A model generated the notes under the pieces. It saw only the letters and a list, made by a program, of their open reading frames with translations, had not been told where the DNA came from and searched no databases. The translations under genes were made by a program, and so were the position numbers. A stretch of 64,000 nucleotides of DNA from Deinandra increscens subsp. villosa (Eukaryota; Streptophyta; Magnoliopsida; Asterales; Asteraceae): the NCBI GenBank assembly GCA_039602395.1, contig JBCNJP010000007.1:107945377-108009376 (forward strand), given 5' to 3'. The stretch's first letter is position 1; each line of letters starts with the position of its first letter. Shown here piece after piece: positions 37,231 to 46,817 of this stretch.

Positions 37231-38456
37231 TTGAATTTTTGTTAGCGTGATTGGCCTTTTTCTGTGACAGGTATTTTCTTATAGCTCAAGCACAAACTCT
37301 ATTAACTTAAACATAATCCACTTAATATCTTAAATATCTTATGTAGCTAACTTATGTGAATTGTGATTTGGATATAATTTTGAAAGTTGAATTGAACATG
37401 TAGAGAATAACTCGTGTATATTGTATTTCTATATTCTAATGACAATCTATGTACTTTATTATTTTTTGTTATGTATCTGAGATTTTATTTGGTTTTTTTT
37501 TTATCATGTGACCTGAACCAACCTAACGTGAACGGTAGATTTCCTCCATGCTCTCCCCATTGACGGGCTCGGGCAGCACATGTCGTCGGTCGAATACCGA
37601 TCTATCCTCAAGTACCGGCTTATGATACCCCTCTTTCCCGCGGACGAGAAGTGCCCTGTTTGCCGCAAGGCCTGTTTGGACTCGTTTGGGGAGCACGCGG
37701 TTCACTGTAAAGAGCTCCCGGGGTTCAAGTACCGTCATGACTGGGTCTGAGATGTGCTTTTTGACATTTTCAGAAAGGCTGGGATTTCAGCCAAGAAGGA
37801 AGCCCCCGTCAACTTCTTAACTGACCCAAAAGAGGGGCGTTCGACCCTTAGACCGGCGGACATCCTGGTGTTTGGGTGGTCAAGGGGGAAGCACACTTGC
37901 ATCGATCTGACTGGGGTCTATCCCCTTGTGGGCTTTGGCTCTGGAGTTTTCACGGCGGGGCAGGGTGCTGCTAAGGCGGCTGCGGGTAAGGTGGACAAGC
38001 ACGAGAAGGCATGTCTCGAGAATCAGCATGTGTTTGTCCCCTTTGCTTTTGACACGTTCGGGCACCTCGCGTCAGAGGCTGCGGACATGCTCGGGCGGAT
38101 CCAGAAGGTTATGCATGGACATAGTGACTCCTAGAGCTAAGAAACTTGTTTTTATCCGCTTAGGTTTCGCTATTCAAAAAGGGCTTGCGGCGCAGCTTGT
38201 TGCCCGCTTGCCCCGTATGTCGGACTGAGTTGTAACCTTTATTTTGGTTGTTAATGGAATATAGCAATGGATCATAAATAGGCGGTTTCTAAGATTTTCG
38301 ACCCCTATAAAAAAATATGTGTTCACAACTGCTCACTCTCTCTTACTTCTCTGTAACGTGCCTCAGTTGCGCTAAGGCGACAATATAAAATGTCAAACTA
38401 GATGAAAATGACAGATTTAGATACCCTATCAACTTAAATGGATGGAGATCGATCTG
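37231..38456. repeat. Segmental repeat, copy 1 (split by a cassette, runs into the gap)
   Basis: 37231-37539 and 38261-38456 together match 40440-41000 with few differences (for example GTGATTTGGATATAATTTTG and GCAATGGATCATAAATAGGC in both). The 37540-38260 cassette is present only here, replacing about 12 bp of copy 2. The right edge is lost in the run of N. Confidence 0.85.
37540..38260 (+). pseudogene. GC-rich CCHC / 'RPADI...DLT' cassette, broken
   Basis: A block visibly richer in G+C than its flanks. The frame starting ATG 37580 encodes MSSVEYRSILKYRLMIPLFP, a CPVC-x13-H-x3-C knuckle (CPVCRKACLDSFGEHAVHC), a TGA stop at 37748-37750, then DVLFDIFRKAG, LRPADILVFGWSRGK, CIDLTGVYPL, and a helix-rich tail to TAG at 38132. 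The expected continuation TPRAKKLVFIRLGFAIQKG lies in another frame, so there is also a frameshift near 38115. I remember this protein family from many plant genomes as a C-terminal piece attached to RT-like ORFs. CCHC followed by an R-D...D-L-T block recalls R2-type restriction-like endonuclease tails, but that assignment is inference. Confidence 0.65.
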
Positions 38457-38956
38457 NNNNNNNNNNNNNNNNNNNNNNNNNNNNNNNNNNNNNNNNNNNN
38501 NNNNNNNNNNNNNNNNNNNNNNNNNNNNNNNNNNNNNNNNNNNNNNNNNNNNNNNNNNNNNNNNNNNNNNNNNNNNNNNNNNNNNNNNNNNNNNNNNNNN
38601 NNNNNNNNNNNNNNNNNNNNNNNNNNNNNNNNNNNNNNNNNNNNNNNNNNNNNNNNNNNNNNNNNNNNNNNNNNNNNNNNNNNNNNNNNNNNNNNNNNNN
38701 NNNNNNNNNNNNNNNNNNNNNNNNNNNNNNNNNNNNNNNNNNNNNNNNNNNNNNNNNNNNNNNNNNNNNNNNNNNNNNNNNNNNNNNNNNNNNNNNNNNN
38801 NNNNNNNNNNNNNNNNNNNNNNNNNNNNNNNNNNNNNNNNNNNNNNNNNNNNNNNNNNNNNNNNNNNNNNNNNNNNNNNNNNNNNNNNNNNNNNNNNNNN
38901 NNNNNNNNNNNNNNNNNNNNNNNNNNNNNNNNNNNNNNNNNNNNNNNNNNNNNNNN
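38457..38956. other. Assembly gap (500 N)
   Basis: Exactly 500 undetermined bases, the usual placeholder length. The true length is unknown. ORFs drawn through it are artefacts. Confidence 1.
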
Positions 38957-38971
38957 CTATTTTATCACTCT

Positions 38972-40032
38972 TAGGGGCTGTTTGGTTGATGCTATATAGC
39001 ATCTTAATGGGAGAAAATGTCTTTTTGAAAAATGTCTTAATCGGAAAGACTGTTTGGTTCACACAAAATGTCTTAATCGGTTAGATACTTTTAGCTTTAT
39101 CATCTAGCAAAATAAAAGAAGCTGTATCATTAAGCAAATCAGGAGAAAAAAAAAAAAAGAAAACAGGATGGAGAGCCCTGCGTGAACGACCTCCGCTGCC
39201 GCCTGCCTGCCTCACGTCCGCAGCCGCCTCCGCCTCCGGCCGGCCGTCGTTCCTCACCCCCGTCGCATCTTCCTCCTGCTCCGGTCCCTCCTCCTCCGAT
39301 TCATCCTCCTCCTTCGTCGGAATCATCCTCTTCGCCGCCCCTTTCTCACAAAAGGTAAACCCTAATTTTTTTTAACTTAAATTTCGTTTGATTATCTATG
39401 TGTTTGATTATATCATTGCTTTTGTATGGATTATATCACTGATTTGCTACACATGAATGTGTTTATGTTTGAATTTTGTTAGAGAGTCCTATTTAGGGTT
39501 CATACAAAAGATGAATATGTGTAGGTTAAGGCTGTTTTTTGATGTTCTTTTTGTATGTGTTAGAAAAGCTTATCTTTTTATAAATATGATACCAAAAAGC
39601 TTGGTCTATAATGGTGAAAATTGCATGATCTTGACTAAATGGCTGTTTTATTGAGAACAAGTCAAAATGGTTTTAGGTCAAGGAGGTTAGATCAGGGCCA
39701 ATATAGTAAATGACCAATATAGTAAACATTTAAACAAACTTTCAAGTCTGTTCTTTAATAATAAAAGCAAACATTATAGCATCACATAAGAACAACTGAT
39801 TTAATTAAACAGATCTTTGATGGATGAATAGACTATATATCTTTGATAATTATTTATCATTTATTATTCTGCTCAAACAGATAATTAAAAAATAGTTATT
39901 TTATACAGTTATTCAGATGTCCAAACAAACAGCACATAATGATTCAGCACCTTAATGATTCAGCACTTATTTACCATACAGACAGCTTATTCATTCAGTA
40001 CCAAATGAAACAGACGAACCAAACAGCCCCTT
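38972..40032. mobile_element. Non-autonomous hAT-type element with a GC-rich exon-like insert
   Basis: The left terminus TAGGGGCTGTTTGGTT and the right terminus AACCAAACAGCCCCTTA are inverted repeats. Subterminal words recur: TGTCTTAATCGG twice at the left, TAATGATTCAGCAC twice at the right. Flanks (TCACTCT / TAGTCTCT) are only roughly similar, so the target duplication is not certain. The interior has a GC-rich block at about 39165-39355 followed by GGTAAACCC, resembling a 5' exon with donor. No transposase is present. Confidence 0.7.
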
Positions 40033-40439
40033 AGTCTCTTATTGTATTGACACATATATACATAGATAATATATGCAACGAGTAATAAAGGTTAAGTTGA
40101 CCAACATCTTCATAAACCTAGCTACAGATGGTCATTGTATCGATATCAAGCATATTCTTCAATACATGAAGGATAAAATTGTGGATATTGATTTTGTTTA
40201 GTCATCCAGATGATCGAACTTCAACCACATGATATTGTGGTTGTGGCGGTGTATTGTATTTTTTCTCACATATATTATTGGTGAATTTGGAAGGATAAGG
40301 TTTTTCATGAGTTACAAGCTCACATACTTTGTGGTCGGACAACATTAGAACTTCATACTTCATCGTTAATCATATGTTTCATGAGCACACGAAACACAGT
40401 GAGGTTCACTTGCACTTCATATAAGACATGAAGATATGG
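40033..40439. other. Non-coding spacer
   Basis: AT-rich, between the hAT-type element and repeat copy 2. No feature recognised. Confidence 0.4.
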
Positions 40440-41000
40440 TTGAATTTTTGTTAGCATGATTGACCTTTTTCTGTGACTAAAAAGTTTTTTCTTATAGCTC
40501 AAGCACAAACTCTATTAATTTGAACATAATCCACTTAATATCTTAAATATCTTATGTAGTTAGCTTATGTGAATTGTGATTTGGATATAATTTTGAAACT
40601 TGAATTGAGCCTGTATAGAATAACTCGTCTCGTGTATATTGTATTTCTATTTTCTAATGACGATCGATGTATTTTACTATTTTTGTTATGTACGTATTTG
40701 AGATTTTATTTGGTTTTTTTATCATGTGACATGAACCAACCCGACGCGGATGGTAGAACAAAAGTCTATATAGCAATGGATCATAAATAGGCGGTTTCTA
40801 AAATTTTTGACTCCTATAAAAAGATTATGTGTTCACAAGTACTCATTCTCCCTTACTTTCTCTGTAACGTGCCTCAGTTGCTCTTAAGTGACAATATAGA
40901 AGTTGTTCTAAGGTGACAATATAGAATGCCAAACTAGATGAAAATGACAGATTCTAGATACCCTATCATCTTAAATGGATGAAGATCGATCAAAAGTGAA
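40440..41000. repeat. Segmental repeat, copy 2 (uninterrupted)
   Basis: Counterpart of 37231-38456. It keeps the pre-insertion junction GGTAGAACAAAAGTCTATAT and has its own short internal duplications (AGTGACAATATAGAA and GAAGATCGATCAAAAGTGAA, each present twice). Confidence 0.85.
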
Positions 41001-41286
41001 TAAATGGCTGAAGATCGATCAAAAGTGAACTTTTAGACTCAAACTTACATATAAAATATTAACTTCCCAAGGGAGGTTAACAACATATATTATCATTTTA
41101 ATTAGAATTGAAAATAATACAATCATCATTGTTGCGTCACATCATTATAGAATCAATGATATATTAGTTATTTTATCTCACGCTAGTGGTTTATTAATAC
41201 AAACCATCGAAAATAGTGTTCATTTTAAAAGTTAAAACAAAAGAAGAAACAACTCTAAAATATAAAATCAATGTATCCAAATCTTA

Positions 41287-41510
41287 CCAATGATCTCTAG
41301 CCTAGTTAGTTAGGGAATATACCCAAAGACATTATAAATGAGAGGTCGTAAGTTCAAGTCTTATTTGTAACAAAAAAATAAATAAATGGGGTTACATGTT
41401 GTCAGGGGGTTTTCTCACCCATGATAAGTTTTCTTCGAATGGAGATTGGAAATGATCGGATGAATGATGAATGTCCCCATTAATAATTCAAATATACCGT
41501 TATTAAAAAT
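41287..41510 (+). mobile_element. tRNA-like SINE
   Basis: A 224-bp insertion flanked by the perfect 13-bp direct repeat TATCCAAATCTTA (41274-41286 and 41511-41523). Box A-like TAGCCTAGTTAGTTAGGG lies at about 41299 and box B-like GTAAGTTCAAGTC at about 41348-41360. The 3' end is A/T-rich. Confidence 0.8.
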
Positions 41511-41785
41511 TATCCAAATCTTATCATGACTTATGATTCAAGCCACCGACACATCCTCAATGTCCAATGGGTCAAATTGTATGCCATCCTTGGTCAAATT
41601 GAATGCATAAGGAATCTAATTCCTTGTCTATATGCCTCTCGTCGACCATCATGTACTTTTTTCTATCTTCCACACATTATACACACATGATTAGAAATAA
41701 AGGGACAATATATGCTCTACTAACAAGTTGACAATTATACTGATAACTAGATAATAATTCTAGCAGTCATCTCAATTCTCATATT

Positions 41786-41987
41786 AGCTTCTGGCTTATT
41801 GGTAGTCTGATGGCTTCTTCTAAGATAGGTCGCCGAGCATCAGTGCATGCATCAAGAAGGGCGGTTTTATTCAGTTGTCAGGGTTTCTGCCTATTAGGGT
41901 CTTTAAGTTGGACCTAAAATGTTAAATTACCGAGGAAGGTTAAAATCCCATCACGGGGAGACTCAGCGAAACATTGTTAAAAAAAAA
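41786..41987 (+). mobile_element. SINE with poly(A) tail
   Basis: A 202-bp insertion ending in nine A, flanked by the 9-bp direct repeat TCTCATATT (41777-41785 and 41988-41996). The head has a box A-like TGGCTTATTGGTAG. Box B is degenerate. Confidence 0.65.
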
Positions 41988-42153
41988 TCTCATATTTTAC
42001 TCCTATCCGAGAGTAGCTTGTCTTTTAGTTGGAGGTCAACACATTGATGTAATTTAGTGTAGAGCATTTACAACACATTCCTTATATTTTACATTAAAAC
42101 CGGGCTGTGAATACTCAAAAAAAAGTAAAAAAATCCCCGGATATCTGTATTTT

Positions 42154-42249
42154 TAGTTAATTATAAGAAGGATAAGAAGTAGAAGCATGATAGATTTTCA
42201 TATGTAGTTAATTATAAGAAGGATAAGAAGTTGAAGCATGATAGATTTT
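42154..42249. repeat. 51-bp period tandem duplication
   Basis: TAGTTAATTATAAGAAGGAT and the next 25 bases occur at 42154-42198 and 42205-42249, with a single difference (AAGTAGAAG versus AAGTTGAAG). Confidence 0.85.
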
Positions 42250-42304
42250 TCGTTTATTAAGACAAAACAAATCTCATATTTTACATTTACACCGAAAGTT
42301 ACAA

Positions 42305-42462
42305 AAGCCCATATCATATTCATCAGCGGCCTTTTTAAATCAGGCCCAAGCCCAGTTTCACTATCTATTCTATTAGGGCTTCTTTTACAATCAAAAGCAA
42401 TCACGATCTGTCTATAAATCCGACCTCCGACTTCAACGTCTCACACAAACAATTAGGGTTTG
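42305..42462 (+). promoter_or_regulatory. Site II / telo-box promoter of the snoRNA locus
   Basis: GCCCA at 42307-42311 and GGCCCAAGCCCA at 42343-42354 are site II elements (TGGGCY) read on the other strand. TATAAATC at 42413 is a TATA-like box. TTAGGGTTTG at about 42453-42462 is a telo-box (complement AAACCCTAA). Site II plus telo-box is the usual promoter signature of plant ribosomal-protein and snoRNA genes. No protein ORF follows. Confidence 0.6.
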
Positions 42463-42720
42463 TAAAAAAATCGTTCGCACCGCATCAGGTCTATCGAATT
42501 GAGCTTTATGTTTTTCTAATTTTTACCTTGAATCTTCAACAATTGATCTCCATGTCTTATGTTCATCAAGTGAGGAAGAATTTAACTGCAACAAAATGAT
42601 CGACTATTTGTTTATGATTATTGGTATTTAAGTCTCTGATGATGAACAATCATATATCCGATTTTAACAATCCACCTTCTGACAATCTTGTTAATTTTCA
42701 CGTATCGTTTTTTTTGTTCT

Positions 42721-42799
42721 GGAGAAATGACGAATGATTAATTGGTCCGTGTTTCTGAATTAACCGTGACCGACAACTTTTTAACCACTTCTGATCTCC
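42721..42799 (+). ncRNA. Box C/D snoRNA candidate 1
   Basis: Terminal stem GGAGA (42721-42725) / TCTCC (42795-42799); C box variant ATGACGA (42727-42733); D' CTGA (42755-42758); C'-like GTGACCG; D CTGA (42791-42794). This is a canonical 79-nt C/D layout. The 13 nt directly before D', TTGGTCCGTGTTT (42742-42754), are the exact complement of AAACACGGACCAA, which I know from the conserved 25S/28S rRNA segment GAAACACGGACCAAGGAGTC. Counting five nucleotides from D' predicts 2'-O-methylation of the A in AAACA. Nearby A and G sites in this helix are known snoRNA targets in yeast and human. Not matched here to a named snoRNA. Confidence 0.7.
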
Positions 42800-42912
42800 G
42801 TCTTCGTTTTTATGGGTTTGTAATTTTTATTTATACATCTAGGTTTTCTGATTTTTGTTCTGATAATCCGGATTTTGCTTTTTTCGTTTTTAAGTTTAAA
42901 AGGTTGTAGTGA

Positions 42913-43009
42913 TTGCATTGATGAATTATGAATCTAATCACATGTCAGACTTCAGAGGTTCCCTTTAACAAGGAATCAATGAGATTAACATTTCATAAAT
43001 CTGAGCAAA
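42913..43009 (+). ncRNA. Box C/D snoRNA candidate 2
   Basis: Short terminal stem TTGC (42913-42916) / GCAA (43005-43008); C box TTGATGA (42918-42924); D box CTGA (43001-43004); internal hairpin TTCC...GGAA between the halves. The internal guide CACATGTCAGACT (42939-42951) is the exact complement of AGTCTGACATGTG, the plant 25S segment that follows GGACCAAGG, so two bases downstream of candidate 1's target. The D-adjacent TTTCATAAAT complements ATTTATGAAA of plant 18S, a weaker 10-nt match. The D' box is degenerate (CAGA). Confidence 0.6.
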
Positions 43010-43075
43010 ATGTTTATTATATGATATATTCAATGTTCTTGGAGGAGTGATAATACAAGAATTATTGGTATTTAA

Positions 43076-43371
43076 GGCTATTCGTAATGGGGTGTTTTTG
43101 CCTTTTTGGGCTCCATAACGTCCCATAATGCCCCTTATAACGCCCTGCCCCACTACGCTTAGGCGTTATGGGGCGTTATGGACGAAAAAAAATTCTGGGG
43201 CGTTAGCCAGGTAACGCCGAGAGAGGGGAGAAATCAAATGATTGTGGGGCGTTATAGGGGCATTATCCACTACACCATAAAGCCCCATAAAGCCCATTGT
43301 TCAGTCACCGTCCACATGGCGGATAATGCCCTATTCTGGGCCTTATGGGGCCTTATCCATTACGGATAGCC
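43076..43371. mobile_element. PIF/Harbinger-type MITE
   Basis: 296 bp with 15-bp terminal inverted repeats GGCTATTCGTAATGG / CCATTACGGATAGCC (one mismatch) and the 3-bp target duplication TAA (43073-43075, 43372-43374). The interior is built of GGGGCGTTAT / ATAACGCCCC words. No coding capacity. It begins about 65 bp after snoRNA candidate 2. Confidence 0.85.
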
Positions 43372-43694
43372 TAATGGATGGAAACAACCGGTTGTTATCA
43401 TCATTTTGTTAGTAACCTAATTAGTAGGGGACCCAATTAGTAGTTTGTTAAATTCATCATACCTAAATCTCAAAATTGCAAATTGGAATCTTGTGTGTAA
43501 TATGCATATTTATCTTTTATTAAATTTAAGTTTGGGACCTCAAAATGACTTTTAGTAAAAGTGTTTATTGACTTGTAACTTTTTAATTTTTTTTTTTAAA
43601 TGTTTGGATTTTTCTTTGATGAGTTTGTTTATTTTATATGTAAAATGACTAAAAGACTATATGTGGATATAAGATTAAATATGGGTATAATGGT

Positions 43695-46677
43695 TAGAGG
43701 TGCACATTTCGGTTTTTTTTAAGAACCGGTTCCGGTTCCAGGGGTCACCCAAAAAACCGGTTCCGGCTAGAACCGGTTCCGGTTCCGGTTCGGTTCCAAT
43801 GCTCAAAAGCCGGATCCGATGGGACCGGTTCCGGTTCGGTTCCAAACCGGTTCCAGAGAACCGATGAAAAAAACCGGTTCCAAAGAACCGGTCGCTGTGT
43901 TCACGTTTTTTTTTTTAGTTTTTTAACATTTTTTTACAAAAACAACACATAGAAAACAAACTTCAAACTTCATTAAAACTACCATAATGTTTGTCCATTA
44001 CACGGTTACATAAGTTACGAGTTCGGAGTTCGGATCGAAATAAAAACACACCATCACGAAAAACAAATCCTACGAGTTACGAGTTCGAATCAATTAAACA
44101 AACAACTACGAAACATTAAGCAAATAACTTCTTGTCTTCATCTTCATTCTTCATCTTCAAATCATCTTCATGTAGTCTCATCTCCCGAACTATTCGGGCC
44201 AATACGAACCGCCGCATCATAAGCATCTTCATCGGAAAGACCAAGCTCAATCTCGTTCATGTGAATCCTTTCTTCAAGAGTAGTTTCGTCTTCAAGAGTT
44301 TCCATGTTTTGAATACGATCCGCCGCATCCAAATGATCTTTCAAGCAAATGCACATCTCGATTGAAGCCGGAGTCAACCTTGTTCGCCTTACCGATAAGA
44401 CCCTACCACTCAAAGAAAAAGCACTTTCCGAAGCTACCGTGGAAGCTTGGACGGTTAGTAGATCTCGGGCAATAGCGAATAGGATTGGAAATTGACTTTC
44501 CTTTGCCTTCCACCATGCCAAGATATCAAAAGACTCAACTTCCTCCCGAGTCATCATGGAAAGAAAATCGCTTCCCATATACCTCCCAAGCTCACTAGTC
44601 GGTGTGGTTCCCCTTTGACGCTTACTATTTTCCGCCCTCAAATAAGTGAAAAAATCATTTTGACCACGACTCGAGCTACTAACGGATGACATTGAGTGGT
44701 GGATGTGTGTTGTTGGACCATATCGAGTCAAATAAACATTAAACAAGTTTTGAATACAAGTATGAAAAGTAGCTTTTGTTTTTGAAGCAAAGTCGACATC
44801 TTCTTCATACATTTCCAAATACTCCGCTATCCTTTCAATAGCGGTTTCAACACCCGTAACGTTATAACATGGGTTCAAAAAGGCGGCACAAGTAAAAACG
44901 GGTGGTATCTCCTTGAAATATTTTCGAAACTTGATTTTCATAGGCGTCACCATAAGACTAAACATTTCACTTTTAAATTCAAATTCACTCATTGTTTGTG
45001 ACATTAGAAAAAGATTGTGGAGAACAAAATAACTTGTGGGATAATAAACCCCCGAAAGTTGTGTAGTTGAATCGTTAAAAACTCGAAGAAAATCCGTCAT
45101 TTCTTCAATACACTCCTAACTCTCATCCGAAAACGGTGTAGCTCGTGCACGAGATGCAAGATGATCATGAAAAATCTTTAGAGTGTCTTTTTGTTTTAAC
45201 GCACTTTCAAACATTGTGAACGTCGAATTCCATCGTGTAGGAACGTCCCAATTCGGTCCTAAACATGGAGAATTCGTATCCGTACACAATTTTCGGTATT
45301 TCATAAATCTTTCTCTACTTTTTTTGAAAATGGAATAAATCATGGTTCTAAAAGCGTCTTTAATTTCACAAACCGACCCAGCATTAAGACCATCTTGAAC
45401 AACCAAATTGATAATATGAGCCACACAACGACTATGGAAAAACGCCCCGTTACAAACCGGTTTATATTTCAATTTTAGTTTCTCGACCGTTACGGTGTTA
45501 TTTGAAGCGTTATCAAAAGACATAGAAAAGATCTTTTTTTTCCAACTTAAATGTTCGAATAACATAGTCTAGTAGTTGGAAAACATTTTCACCGGTATGT
45601 GGGTATGGAAACAATTCAAAAGCCACCGTACGTTTCATCATTTGCCATGATGAAGGACAAACCCAATGAGCGGTCACACAAAGATATGATTCCGGTAAAT
45701 GGTGTGGAGCCGACCAAACATCGGTGGTCAAGTTCACACCGGTTTCCAAGTTTTCAAAAAGTAAAATTAACTCTTTTTTTACGTTTGCCCATAGTTTTAA
45801 ACAATCCCTTCTAAGAGTGGTGCGACTTACTTGGGTATATCGAGGTTGGAGAGTGTCGCGAATCATACTTGTTAATCGAGCGTTGTCGAAGTGATCGAAG
45901 GGAAGAGCTTCTTGAATCACGAACTTTGCCATCCGGTCTCGAACCGCCATTAGATCGTAATTGAATACGTCTCCATGACTTCCCATTTGTGCTTGACCTT
46001 TAGAAGGATTAGCCTTCAAAGAGGGACATGATTGATTAAGATGCTTCCTCAACGTTGAGTTTCCTTTCGGATCAAGTAAACCCCCGCATGCCTTGCAACG
46101 AGCTTTTTCCTCACCGTTTGACATTTCGCATAAGTCCATATGCTCCCAAATATCGCGTGTTCGGGTACATTCAAGTATCCTAACAACAACATTGCTTGAG
46201 CCTTGCCCATCCACGGACTCACTCGCGGCTTGTTTGCCTTTGCCTTTGCGGTTGCCACCGGCCATCGAAAACGTGAGAGAATGTGTGTGTTTTTTGAAGT
46301 GATATTTGTGATTTTTGAGTGTGGAATTAACCCATAACAATTACCTAGTATTTATACTACATTGTAGGTTGAATTGGGGGGTAAAAAACAAAAAAAACGG
46401 GCAAAAAATCACCCAAAACGGCTATAAAACCGTTGCATAACGGCTAGAAATCAACATCCAGACCGGTTCCACTTTTTTGGTTCCAGAACCGGTTCTTAAA
46501 CCGGTTTCTGGAAAACCGGTTCCGGTTCCGGTTCTGCCCCCAAAATGTTAAACCGGTTTGGGACCGGCGGTTTTAGTCGGAACCGAACCGGTTTCGTCAG
46601 AACCGGTTCCCAATCGGTTCGGTTCCGGTTCGGTTCGGCGGTTCCGGTTCCGGAACCGGTTCGGATGTGCACCTCTA
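43695..46677 (-). mobile_element. hAT transposon, complete ends, nearly intact transposase
   Basis: 2983 bp bounded by inverted repeats TAGAGGTGCACAT / ATGTGCACCTCTA and by the perfect 8-bp target duplication ATAATGGT (43687-43694 and 46678-46685). Both subterminal regions (about 43715-43900 and 46455-46665) are arrays of AACCGGTTCCGG words. The single gene is on the minus strand. Confidence 0.95.
44168..46265 (-). pseudogene. hAT transposase (BED finger, dimerisation domain), two lesions
   Basis: Start ATG at 46265. Domains in order: Gly/Lys-rich N-terminus; BED zinc finger (CKACGGLLDPKGNSTLRKHL); the RNase H-like catalytic region with TTDVWSAP and SFDNASNN; the C-terminal hAT dimerisation domain (DILAWWKAKESQFPIL, STVASESAFSLSGRVLS). 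Two defects. A frameshift at an A8 run (plus 45533-45542) separates KLEKK from IFSMSFDN. A TAG at about plus 45116-45118, after DES, stands where the frame otherwise continues with ECIEEMTDFL. Everything else is open, so inactivation is recent or the A8 slip is a sequencing error. Resembles RICESLEEPER-type plant hAT proteins. Confidence 0.9.
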
Positions 46678-46817
46678 ATAATGGTAATTACACTATAAAA
46701 AAGAAGTTTTTATTAATTTTTGAAACTTCTTTTTGACCCTTTCTAAAAAGCTAAAATGAAAAGTTCTTATGATATTGGCCTTTTAAAAACCAATATGTTA
46801 AAGTTATTTTCATATTT

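Noticed and set aside
38343..39062. ORFs drawn across the N run
   Set aside because: They consist mostly of undetermined residues. The gap length is a placeholder, so no frame can be inferred.
42636..42684. A further C/D snoRNA (C box ATGATGA at 42639, D box CTGA at 42679)
   Set aside because: The boxes are good, but the terminal stem is poor, the spacing short (33 nt) and no rRNA complement is recognised. Left out as unsupported, though it could join the cluster.
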